Of a stretch of DNA of 45,822 bases, positions 39,830 through 45,822 are shown piece by piece. Positions within the stretch are counted from its first letter, which is position 1. Every line of letters starts with the position of its first letter. The DNA comes from Modestobacter marinus. GTDB taxonomy: Bacteria > Actinomycetota > Actinomycetes > Mycobacteriales > Geodermatophilaceae. Below the pieces are notes generated by a model. That model worked only from the letters and a program-made list of their open reading frames with translations, searched no databases and was not told where the DNA came from. The position numbers were made by a program, and so were the translations under genes. The stretch spans positions 1 to 45,822 of the forward strand of contig NZ_JABGCH010000033.1 in assembly GCF_019799945.1 (NCBI RefSeq). Reading direction: 5' to 3'.

Positions 39830-40467
39830 GACGGGCTCCCCCCGGGGGTGGGTCCGAAGCGGCGGAAGGACTCGTTGGCCTGGGCCATCCGGCGCAGCCC
39901 GGCGAGCAGGGCATCGCCGAGCACGGTGCCGACGACGACGGTCTGCGCCGCGGTGGCCGGGCCGGCGTCGAGGTTCTTGCTGATGCAGTCCAGGTCGGCC
40001 GCGGCGACGATCTCCGCGGCCCGGGCGTACTCGGGCAGGGTGGCGGCGAGGTCCTCGCGGCCCAGCGCGCGGTACCGGTCGAGCACGGCCGCGGCCGCCG
40101 GCACGCCGGGGTTGCCCTCGCACCACTCCCACCCGCGCTCGGCGGCCACGTCGAGGACCTGCCGCACCGACTCCGCCGACGGCGGCGTGGTGGCCTGCGG
40201 GAGGGAGGCCTGGGCGATGCCGAGGGTGTCGCCGAACGGGTGGTCCGGGTCGTCGGCGGCGGCGAGCACCGCGCGGGCGGCCGCGACCGACAGGCCGCCC
40301 ACCTCGATGAGCGACCTGATCAGGTGCAACCGGGCCAGGTGCTCCTCGCCGTAGTCGGTCTGGTTGTAGCCGGTGCGCTCGCCGGCCGGCAGCAGGCCCT
40401 CACGGGCGTACCACTTGATCGACGCCGCACTGACGCCGCTGCGGTCGGCGAGCTTCGAGATGCGCAT
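39826..40467 (-). CDS. MerR-family transcriptional regulator
   Basis: 213 residues from ATG 40467. The N-terminal winged helix-turn-helix is clear: MRISKLADRSGVSAASIKWY, then AREGLLPAGERTGYNQTDY and the dimerisation region. The effector domain is about 130 residues with no Cys cluster, so a metal sensor is unlikely; a drug or small-molecule ligand is more probable. It has no ribosome-binding site and a MerR-type promoter directly in front of the ATG, so it likely controls itself and the coupled membrane protein. Confidence 0.9.
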   Translation of the reverse strand: MRISKLADRSGVSAASIKWYAREGLLPAGERTGYNQTDYGEEHLARLHLIRSLIEVGGLSVAAARAVLAAADDPDHPFGDTLGIAQASLPQATTPPSAESVRQVLDVAAERGWEWCEGNPGVPAAAAVLDRYRALGREDLAATLPEYARAAEIVAAADLDCISKNLDAGPATAAQTVVVGTVLGDALLAGLRRMAQANESFRRFGPTPGGSPS

Positions 40468-40471
40468 GTCG

Positions 40472-40502
40472 ATAGTGTGACTATCGATAGTGCTGCTGTC
40501 AA
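40472..40502 (-). promoter_or_regulatory. MerR-type promoter with 19-base spacer and palindrome
   Basis: On the minus strand TTGACA (40502-40497) and CACTAT (40477-40472) are separated by exactly 19 bases, the stretched spacing typical of promoters activated by MerR proteins. The spacer holds the perfect 12-base palindrome ACTATCGATAGT (40480-40491), and a further ATAGT-GTG-ACTAT dyad overlaps the -10. Only four bases separate the -10 from the MerR ATG (40467), so the transcript is predicted to be leaderless or nearly so. Confidence 0.75.
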
Positions 40503-40534
40503 TGGTCGATTCGACCTCTGTCGGGGCCGGGTGC

Positions 40535-41767
40535 TCAGGCGGGGGTGGGGGCTGGGTGTCTGTGTGCCCACGCGGCGTGGGCTATGCCGGCGGCGACCAC
40601 GAAGGCGGCGGTGACGGCGGGGAGCATGAGCGCGGCGTCCGCGCCGAGCCGGTCGACGACGAGGCCGGTCGCCGCGGACGCGACCGCCTGGCCGACGACG
40701 ACCGCGGAGCCCAGCATGGTCATCGTGGTGGCTGAGCGGCCGGCCGGGCTCAGCTTCGCGGCGAGGCTGTACTGGGTGACGAGGGTCGGCCCGATGCCGC
40801 AGCCCAGCATCGCCAGCGCGACGACGAGCGCCGGCACCGACCGCGCGCACGCGTAGGTGACCGCCGCGGCGAGCAGCAGCGACCCGAACGCCAGCCACCG
40901 CGCCCGCAGGCTGAAGCGCGCCGGGAACGCCGCCGAGGCGAGGGCGAGCCCGGCCGACCCGATGCCCATCACGCCGTAGAGCAGCCCGGCCCGGTCCCCG
41001 CTGCCGTCGTCGGCCAGGAACCCGGTGAGCGAGGTGAGGGTCGCGCCGAAGAAGAAGCCGATGCCGAGCGCGCCGGCGACCACGGTGAGCAGCCGGAAGC
41101 GGGCGAGTTCGCGGGCGGGTGCTTGCGCCGTCGAGGTCTGCCCGGCGGGGGCGATCCGCCCGGTGGGGTGCAGGGCGAACCAGGTGACGAACACGAGCGT
41201 CAGCACCGACGCGCCGGCGATGGCCAGCCACGGGGCGATGGCGGTGGCGAGCAGCCCAACCAGGAAGGGCCCGACGATGAAGACCGTCTCGTCGGCCGCG
41301 GACTCGTAGGCCATCGTCCCGTTCACCACCCGCTCGCGGCGGTCGGCGCGGACCGCTCGGCGGATGATCGCGACCACGCGGGTGCGCGACATCGGCGCGA
41401 TCTGGGGCGCGGAGGCGCCGATCAGGACCGAAAGCACGAGGACGACGAGGTCCCGGACGCTGCTCGCGACGACGAAGGGGAAGGTGCCGAGCAGGGCGGC
41501 GTTGACCAGGCCTACCGGGACGAGCGTTCTCCGTTGTCCGAAGCGGTCGGCGGCCGCGCCGAGCAGGGGACCGGCGAGCGCCGTCCCGAGGCCGGCGGCG
41601 GCGGAGTTGAGGCCGCCGAGAGTCAGCGACCCGCGCTCGGCGACGACGAGGGTGAGCACGCCGACGGTCATCATCGCGAAGGGCAGCCGCGCGATGAACG
41701 CGAGCGGGAAGTAGGAGAGACCGGCGTGCCGGACGAGCGGGGACTCGGAGAGCTGGGGGAGTGTCAT
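40535..41767 (-). CDS. MFS-type transporter
   Basis: 410 residues from ATG 41767, with AGAGG three bases upstream. Twelve hydrophobic segments; a motif-A-like loop LLGAAADRFGQRRTLVPVG follows the second helix, and the second half begins after a charged central loop (APAGQTSTAQAPARELARFR). The pattern fits actinobacterial MFS proteins of the sugar/drug efflux type; the substrate is unknown. It is transcribed in the same direction as the MerR pair, but the MerR promoter lies between them, so they are separate units. Confidence 0.87.
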   Translation of the reverse strand: MTLPQLSESPLVRHAGLSYFPLAFIARLPFAMMTVGVLTLVVAERGSLTLGGLNSAAAGLGTALAGPLLGAAADRFGQRRTLVPVGLVNAALLGTFPFVVASSVRDLVVLVLSVLIGASAPQIAPMSRTRVVAIIRRAVRADRRERVVNGTMAYESAADETVFIVGPFLVGLLATAIAPWLAIAGASVLTLVFVTWFALHPTGRIAPAGQTSTAQAPARELARFRLLTVVAGALGIGFFFGATLTSLTGFLADDGSGDRAGLLYGVMGIGSAGLALASAAFPARFSLRARWLAFGSLLLAAAVTYACARSVPALVVALAMLGCGIGPTLVTQYSLAAKLSPAGRSATTMTMLGSAVVVGQAVASAATGLVVDRLGADAALMLPAVTAAFVVAAGIAHAAWAHRHPAPTPA

Positions 41768-41968
41768 GACCTCTGTGCAACCGGGGGACGGGCGTGCCGC
41801 CTTCTCCGCCGGGGACGCCGGCGGCCGGTAGTTGCACGTTCGAGTACTCCACCGACGATAGCCAGTCGTCGGCGTGGCCAGGGCCGACTCCGGGTGTGAT
41901 CTCCGCGGGTCGTTTCCGGCGGCCCGGCTCGGGCAATCCTCCAACTCCCGAATCGAGGAGGCCCGGCC

Positions 41969-42463
41969 ATGCCCACGTGGGCAATCGTCGTCATCGTGAT
42001 CGCCGTTGTCGTGCTGCTGGCCCTGATCGCCCTGGCGGTCGCCAAGCGCGGGAAGGCGGCGAAGGCGCGCAAGCAGGAGCAGGCCCGCGAGCATCTTCGC
42101 GAGGCGCAGGTCAAGCAGGCGCGCGCCGACAAGGAGAAGGCGCTCGCCGACGAGCAGCTGGCCCGCACCCGGCGGGAGCGCGCCGAGGCCGAGGAGCGGC
42201 TGGCGCTCGCTGACAAGGAGGCCAAGGAGCGCGCCGCGCGTGCGGAGGCGGATCGGTCGGCGGCGGAGCAGCTGCGCGCCAAGGCCCAGAAGCTGGCCCC
42301 CGGCCTGTCGGCCAACGATCTGGGCCGTGGCCAGGACGGCGACCGCCGACCGGATGCGGCCGACCAGCCGACTGAGGTCGGGCAGCCGAACGTGACCCAG
42401 CAGGTGAGCGAGGAACGGACGTTCCGCGACACCAGCACCGGTCACGGCGCCACCCGCGCCTGA
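41969..42463 (+). CDS. Membrane-anchored coiled-coil protein (paralogue of 26072-26530)
   Basis: 164 residues from ATG 41969, with GAGGAGG upstream. N-terminal helix WAIVVIVIAVVVLLALIALA, then a Lys/Glu/Ala/Arg coiled coil containing RKQEQAREHLREAQVKQA and TRRERAEAEERLALADKEA, then KAQKLAPGLS and a polar tail. The arrangement and the two conserved blocks match the gene at 26072, with more Lys in this copy. Function unknown; both copies are single genes with strong ribosome-binding sites. A 14-bp hairpin follows the stop. Confidence 0.8.
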   Translation: MPTWAIVVIVIAVVVLLALIALAVAKRGKAAKARKQEQAREHLREAQVKQARADKEKALADEQLARTRRERAEAEERLALADKEAKERAARAEADRSAAEQLRAKAQKLAPGLSANDLGRGQDGDRRPDAADQPTEVGQPNVTQQVSEERTFRDTSTGHGATRA

Positions 42464-42476
42464 CGGTTCGACGACT

Positions 42477-42506
42477 GCGCCCCGGCTCCCAAGGGAGCCG
42501 GGGCGC
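42477..42506. terminator. Terminator hairpin
   Basis: GCGCCCCGGCTCCC (42477-42490) and GGGAGCCGGGGCGC (42493-42506) are perfect complements around AA; a larger loop forms in practice by opening the top pairs. It lies 13 bases after the coiled-coil gene. Confidence 0.82.
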
Positions 42507-42533
42507 CGTTGTGTTCAGGGTTGACTGAGGAAC

Positions 42534-43094
42534 ATGGACGACGTCGTCACCGCGCTGCGGTCTGTCCCGATGCCGCTCGACGAGGCGCAGGGCATGGTGC
42601 CGGCTGCGCCGGGGCTGTACGCCTGGTGGGCACCTGCTGGGGCGCTGCCCGGGATCGCCGGCCCGGAGCACGCGACGGCCGACCTCGAGCTGCTGTACGT
42701 GGGGATCGCCCCGAACGGCGCGGCGTCGAAGGCCACGCTGCGCAGTCGGCTAGTGCGCAACCACATCCGCGGGACGACGGGCCAGTCGACGTTGCGCCGA
42801 TCGCTGGCCGCGCTGCTGAGTGAGCAGGAGAGCTGGCGCAGCCGGTGGACGACGCTGCTGCTGGTCGAGGAGGACGAGGCGCGGCTGTCGCGGTGGATGG
42901 GGGAGACGCTGCGGCTGAGCTGGGCGGAGCACCCGGAGCCGTGGACCGTCGAGGCCGCTGTGATCGAGCAGTTGCAGCCGCCGCTCAACCAGGCTGACAA
43001 CCGGGCGCATCCGCTGTACGAGTACGTGAAGGCCGCGCGGAAGCGTTGGCGGGAGGCGGCGGCCGCTCGGTGGACCGTGGGGGAGACGTTGTGA
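42534..43094 (+). CDS. GIY-YIG-like nuclease domain protein
   Basis: 186 residues from ATG 42534, with GAGGAAC just upstream. The N-terminal half shows the GIY-YIG layout: GLYAWWAP for GIY, LLYVGIAPNG for YIG, then LRSRLVRNHIRG with the conserved Arg and His, and a late ENE-like Glu position in AVIEQLQPPLNQAD with the Asn typical of these proteins. This resembles GIY-YIG nuclease family proteins found alone in actinobacteria; DNA cleavage is plausible but untested. The stop overlaps the GTG start of the next gene (GTGA at 43091-43094). Confidence 0.8.
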   Translation: MDDVVTALRSVPMPLDEAQGMVPAAPGLYAWWAPAGALPGIAGPEHATADLELLYVGIAPNGAASKATLRSRLVRNHIRGTTGQSTLRRSLAALLSEQESWRSRWTTLLLVEEDEARLSRWMGETLRLSWAEHPEPWTVEAAVIEQLQPPLNQADNRAHPLYEYVKAARKRWREAAAARWTVGETL

Positions 43095-43510
43095 AGTTCT
43101 CACTGATCGGCATGGCCGTCGCGGCCGAGGACCCCACCGCGAGTGCCGCGTGGTTCGTGGAGCACTTCGGGTTCGAGGTCGGCGTCGACATCGGCTGGTA
43201 CGTGAACACCCAGCATGTCGACCACCCGACGGTGAGCCTGGACTTCGTGCAGCGGGACCACGAGTCGTGGCCGGCGGCCTCCCGGGGGAAGGCCGTGGTC
43301 GGGACGCTGCTCGCGTTTCTCGTCAAGGACGTGGACGCCGAGTTCGAGCGGCTGGCGAGGGACGACGTCAGGGTCGTCATGCCGCTGGTGACCGAGCCGT
43401 GGGGACAGCGCCGGTTCCAGATTGCGGGACCGGACGGGCTGCTGGTCGAGGTGCTCCAGCGGCTCGCGCCGGACCCGCAGTGGCTCGCCGACAACGGCCT
43501 GGCCGGCTGA
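43091..43510 (+). CDS. VOC (glyoxalase/bleomycin-resistance-like) protein
   Basis: 139 residues from GTG 43091, overlapping the previous stop by four bases. VOC features: a GMAVAAEDPTASAAWFVEHF opening, a YVNTQHVDHPTVSLDF strand pair, FLVKDVDAEFERL and VTEPWGQRRFQIAGPDG followed by LLVEVLQR with the C-terminal metal Glu. One domain per chain, expected to dimerise. Substrate unknown. Coupling to the GIY-YIG gene suggests co-expression rather than a known pathway. Confidence 0.87.
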   Translation: MKFSLIGMAVAAEDPTASAAWFVEHFGFEVGVDIGWYVNTQHVDHPTVSLDFVQRDHESWPAASRGKAVVGTLLAFLVKDVDAEFERLARDDVRVVMPLVTEPWGQRRFQIAGPDGLLVEVLQRLAPDPQWLADNGLAG

Positions 43511-43671
43511 TCGTCAGGTGGTCGAAGGCCCTCGTCGGTCCGGCGGCGTAGCCGTCGGGATCGAGCCGGCGCGAGGCGCGCTCTCCGCCGCTGGAGGCCG
43601 CGTCTTGGTCAACGCTTGCATCGTCGTCGACGGCTCTGACAGGACCGGTCGTCCGGGGACGTCATCACCCG

Positions 43672-44055
43672 TCAGCTGGACACCACGGTGATCGGGCAGG
43701 CGGTCCCGGGTGCACGCGCCAGGCGGGCGTCAGCGGTGAGCAGCGCGCAGCCGAGCGCTTCGGCCAGGGTGATGTAGGTGGCGTCGTAGGCCGAGACGTT
43801 CTCGCGGAGCTCCCACATCCGGGGCAGCAGTGCGTGGAACGGGTGGCGCACCAGGCCCAGTTCGGACCAGGTGATCACCAGGCGCTGCCCGGACAACGCC
43901 GGGAGGCGGCCGACGGCGACCAGCCGGCGCAGGGTGTGGACCACCTCGGCGTCGATCAGGTGTGGCACGTGCAGCTGTTCGCTGGCCACCGCCTCGCGCG
44001 CCGAGCCGTCGCGCAGCAGAGCGGCAATCGCGGCTGAGGCGTCGAGGACGATCAC
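43672..44055 (-). CDS. vapC: VapC-type PIN-domain toxin
   Basis: 127 residues from GTG 44055. PIN acidic residues are in place: [12 protein letters not shown] with Asp5, [13 protein letters not shown] with the Glu, [15 protein letters not shown] with the Asp, and [13 protein letters not shown] with the last Asp. VapC toxins are magnesium-dependent ribonucleases cutting tRNA or rRNA. The start overlaps the antitoxin stop by four bases (44052-44055), the standard arrangement with the antitoxin first. Confidence 0.9.
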   Translation of the reverse strand: MIVLDASAAIAALLRDGSAREAVASEQLHVPHLIDAEVVHTLRRLVAVGRLPALSGQRLVITWSELGLVRHPFHALLPRMWELRENVSAYDATYITLAEALGCALLTADARLARAPGTACPITVVSS

Positions 44056-44273
44056 CGGTCGGCGCGGCCTCCGTCCACCGTGTCGAGGATGTCGTCGAGG
44101 GCGATGCCGGTGTCCGGGAGCGCGGCCAGCAGCGTCGGGTTGTCCGCCCGTCGGCTGACGCCTGCCAGCTCGCGGACCGCGACTGCGCTCACCGACAGGT
44201 GCTCTCGCTCGGCCAGCCGTGCCAGCCGCTCGATCACCTCGACAGGGACGTTGCGCAGGTAGAGCGTCGGCAT
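44052..44273 (-). CDS. vapB: VapB-type antitoxin (Arc/RHH-like)
   Basis: 73 residues from ATG 44273. The N-terminus [20 protein letters not shown] with [15 protein letters not shown] is a ribbon-helix-helix DNA-binding fold of the FitA/VapB type. The C-terminal half, [20 protein letters not shown], is the acidic, flexible part expected to wrap the VapC toxin. No ribosome-binding site is present; a promoter with a dyad lies directly upstream, suggesting a leaderless, self-repressed operon. Confidence 0.85.
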   Translation of the reverse strand: MPTLYLRNVPVEVIERLARLAEREHLSVSAVAVRELAGVSRRADNPTLLAALPDTGIALDDILDTVDGGRADR

Positions 44274-44280
44274 GTGGCCA

Positions 44281-44309
44281 AGTGTCCACAGGACTGTCGC
44301 AGTGTGCAA
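44281..44309 (-). promoter_or_regulatory. Probable autoregulated vapBC promoter
   Basis: Minus-strand TTGCAC (44309-44304) and GACACT (44286-44281) are 17 bases apart, and the -10 is seven bases from the vapB ATG at 44273. The inverted repeat GTCC-ACA-GGAC (44284-44294) overlaps the -10 and is a likely site for the VapB ribbon-helix-helix. The assignment rests on spacing and symmetry. Confidence 0.5.
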
Positions 44310-44449
44310 GCACGAGGTTCGGTCACGCCAGCATGCTGTGGAGACTCGGCACGCAGATGAAGCGGCTGGTGACCAGCAGGACCACGTCCGTCGGCCGGTT
44401 CGAACCAGCAAACGGGTGGGCGTCTCGCCCGGCCGCCGGTGTCGGCCAG

Positions 44450-44563
44450 CAAACCGCATGGGTCGGTGACGGAGATGACGGCCAGGACCTGCAGCCTGAC
44501 CATGAGCGGGAGGACGGCGTAGCCGGCGGAGCCGACGGTTACGACGCCTCCAAGGTCCCGCCT
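44450..44563 (-). pseudogene. C-terminal fragment of a membrane-protein gene related to 38948-39829
   Basis: The minus-strand frame reads [20 protein letters not shown] then LAVISVTDP, close to VAVASTGYAVLLVGLTLQAL with AGIPVTDP at the end of the intact protein encoded at 38948. The nucleotide similarity is also direct: GGGTCGGTGACGG and AGGACGGCGTAGCCGG occur in both places. About 38 codons remain and there is no start or upstream part, so it is a relic of duplication or of an insertion/deletion at this site. Confidence 0.7.
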
Positions 44564-44638
44564 CGTCATCGCCGGGATCGCCCACGCCGCCTCGACACTC
44601 CACGTCGACCGGCGGCCCATCGCTGATGACCTGAGGCG

Positions 44639-44956
44639 TCAGCGTGCCTGCGGGAGGTCGTCGAGGTCGAAGGCTGCGTGCAGGGCCGCGGTGAGCTCGA
44701 CCTCCTGCTCGGGCAGCAGTCGGCCGATCTGCCGCCCAAGAGTCGCCTTCGGCACGGTCAGGACGTTGTCGCAGCTGACGACGCTGGGATGGTCCAGTCC
44801 GTTGTCCGGACCGACCGACACCTCGGTCGAGAGACCCCGGATCGTGCTCGTGATCGGTGCGACCGTGACCCGCGCCAGGTGCGGGCGCACCAGCTCGCGG
44901 GTCAGCACCAGCACCGGCCGGGTCTTGTCCAGCTGAGCCAGGTGGATGGGCCGCAT
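44639..44956 (-). CDS. mazF: MazF/PemK-type toxin
   Basis: 105 residues from ATG 44956. MazF features: [20 protein letters not shown], a compact form of the usual start with the conserved Arg-Pro; [19 protein letters not shown], with the Ser/Thr pair that helps catalysis; and [19 protein letters not shown], where the Asp-Asn pair and Lys are typical. These are sequence-specific mRNA interferases. It overlaps the antitoxin stop by one base (TGATG), so the two are co-translated. Confidence 0.9.
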   Translation of the reverse strand: MRPIHLAQLDKTRPVLVLTRELVRPHLARVTVAPITSTIRGLSTEVSVGPDNGLDHPSVVSCDNVLTVPKATLGRQIGRLLPEQEVELTAALHAAFDLDDLPQAR

Positions 44957-45192
44957 CAGGCGAGGTCGTCGAGCGAGGTGCGGGCGGCGTGCTCGGCCAG
45001 CGCATCGAAGTCGTCGCCGTCCTGACCGGCGGCCAGGATGGCGGCGTCCCGGGCGGCCACGTCGCGGCGGCGCTCACGTTCGAGGGCGCGGCTGACGACG
45101 GCCGCGCGGGACGGGGCCCTGCCCTCCGAGACCAGCCGGTCGATGAACTGCACGAGCTCCTCGGGGAGCCGGACCGCGATCTGCGTGCTCAC
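44956..45192 (-). CDS. Ribbon-helix-helix antitoxin for MazF
   Basis: 78 residues from ATG 45192. [20 protein letters not shown] then [18 protein letters not shown]-like sequence (here [11 protein letters not shown]) is an RHH/CopG-type DNA-binding domain. The second half is Ala/Asp/Glu-rich ([20 protein letters not shown]), as expected for a MazF-neutralising tail. It is the first gene of the module, and its start lies inside the 3' part of the frame of the upstream membrane protein. Confidence 0.87.
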   Translation of the reverse strand: MSTQIAVRLPEELVQFIDRLVSEGRAPSRAAVVSRALERERRRDVAARDAAILAAGQDGDDFDALAEHAARTSLDDLA

Positions 45193-45634
45193 CGCTCCAC
45201 GGTACCTCTGTGGGATGCAGCCTGATACCAGGCGGCCATGCTTCTGTCCCCGGGACGCCGGAGAGCGGCGCCCCGGCCATGACGAGCTGTGCGGTGACCA
45301 GGGCGAGGCTCAGCCACACGAGCGCGCCCGGTCCGGCTGCATGGTGCACGTCTCCACTGGAGCCGCCGAGCATCTGCGCGTGCAGCACCAGCATCGCGTC
45401 GTCCACCAGTGCCGTGAACCGCCACACCGAGCCGGTCGGGTTCCGCCACAGGTGCCAGGCACACGGCAGGCAGGCCGACGCCATCGCGACCATCACCACC
45501 GACCCGAGCGACGCATCGAGCAGCAGCAGGTGCACCACCGCGGACGCCACCGCCAGGAGGGCGGCCACCCGGCCGAGGGCAACAGCCCTCGGCCGGGTGG
45601 TCAGGACGGCGGTCGTCGACAGCAGTGGCCTCAC
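45074..45634 (-). CDS. Small polytopic membrane protein, C-terminus uncertain
   Basis: From ATG 45634 the frame gives about 130 residues with four hydrophobic segments ([39 protein letters not shown], the [12 protein letters not shown] segment and [16 protein letters not shown]), resembling small actinobacterial membrane proteins of unknown function with a CLPC motif. After about residue 135 the frame becomes Pro/Arg-rich and runs antitoxin-overlapping to 45074, which is unlikely to be native; the original end was probably lost by a frameshift or by arrival of the toxin-antitoxin module. The N-terminal part is well supported by composition; the annotated end is only the open frame. Confidence 0.6.
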   Translation of the reverse strand: MRPLLSTTAVLTTRPRAVALGRVAALLAVASAVVHLLLLDASLGSVVMVAMASACLPCAWHLWRNPTGSVWRFTALVDDAMLVLHAQMLGGSSGDVHHAAGPGALVWLSLALVTAQLVMAGAPLSGVPGTEAWPPGIRLHPTEVPWSGEHADRGPAPRGARAVHRPAGLGGQGPVPRGRRQPRPRT

Positions 45635-45803
45635 CCAGCTCGACGCCTGCCTCGCCAGCAGCCGCGCCCAAGAGTGGGCGGCTCAGTCAGGAGAACTGCA
45701 CGACGGCATAAGTTGTCTGGTCTCACCGGCACGGTCTCGGGCCGGCGAGCTTGTCCCGCCCCGGGTCTGATGGAGGCTCTCAATCCACGTGAGGATGAGA
45801 GTC

Positions 45804-45822
45804 ATGGCGGCACCGAGGAAGT
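45804..45822 (+). CDS. Start of a gene cut by the window edge, possible transposase OrfA
   Basis: ATG 45804 is followed by codons for AAPRK, and the window ends. GAGGATGAGAG lies upstream. Many IS3-family OrfA proteins begin MxAPRKY, which fits these six residues, and the preceding bases contain an imperfect inverted repeat (GGCTCTCAATCC and GGATGAGAGTC around 45776-45803) that could be an element end. Six residues are too few for certainty. Confidence 0.3.

Larger units (their letters stand above)
44274..44638. other. 365-base region between two toxin-antitoxin modules
   Basis: Contains the vapBC promoter at its left end and a gene fragment at 44450-44563 related to the membrane protein at 38948. 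The rest (44310-44449 and 44564-44638) shows no supported gene. Confidence 0.6.

Overview
The window is very GC-rich DNA from an actinobacterium. The actinobacterial cues are a HelD-type helicase of the actinobacterial class, a PASTA-tailed Ser/Thr kinase, a class E/F-type sortase with an excalibur-domain protein, DUF4916, DUF2510, TIGR03086 and DUF4407 families, frequent GTG/TTG starts, and promoters placed for leaderless transcripts. Codon bias and gene content fit Geodermatophilaceae (Blastococcus, Geodermatophilus or Modestobacter), but genus is an inference. No rRNA, tRNA or CRISPR array was recognised.

Region 1 (1-27.7 kb) is ordinary chromosome with short operons. It holds a membrane protein with a Cys-rich tail, a 33-residue zinc finger of the RanBP2 pattern, and a translationally coupled pair of a catalase-like protein and a macro-like/SIR2 fusion. 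An RsbQ-RsbP stress-signalling pair, a HelD RNA-polymerase motor, an AlaX editing protein, DUF1810, an alkaline phosphatase, a mycothiol-type quinone reductase homologue, a formate/nitrite-type channel, a PASTA kinase, a LigB-type dioxygenase, a sortase pair, a luciferase-like oxidoreductase, DUF4407 with a secreted beta-helix protein, a hotdog thioesterase and DUF808 complete it. Several convergent pairs share strong hairpin terminators.

Region 2 (27.7-34.9 kb) is an accessory island. A decayed IS110-family transposase gene on the minus strand is split by a group II intron on the plus strand, whose reverse transcriptase carries a frameshift. Then comes an operon of lower GC encoding a TIR-domain protein with a C-terminal DUF2510 domain and a CD225/dispanin-like membrane protein, followed by a multiply frameshifted IS630-family transposase. 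The TIR/dispanin pair, lying between decayed mobile elements, is the best candidate here for an undescribed immune-like module.

Region 3 (34.9-43.5 kb) returns to chromosomal genes: a RibD/DHFR-like reductase, a large secreted subtilase with a Pro/Asp/Ser linker and TIG domain, DUF4916, a MerR regulator coupled to a membrane protein, an MFS transporter, a membrane-anchored coiled-coil protein paralogous to one at 26 kb, and a GIY-YIG protein coupled to a VOC protein. Region 4 (43.6-45.8 kb) has two toxin-antitoxin modules (VapBC and MazF with an RHH antitoxin) separated by a fragment of the 39-kb membrane protein gene, then a membrane protein and, at the edge, what may be the first codons of a transposase.
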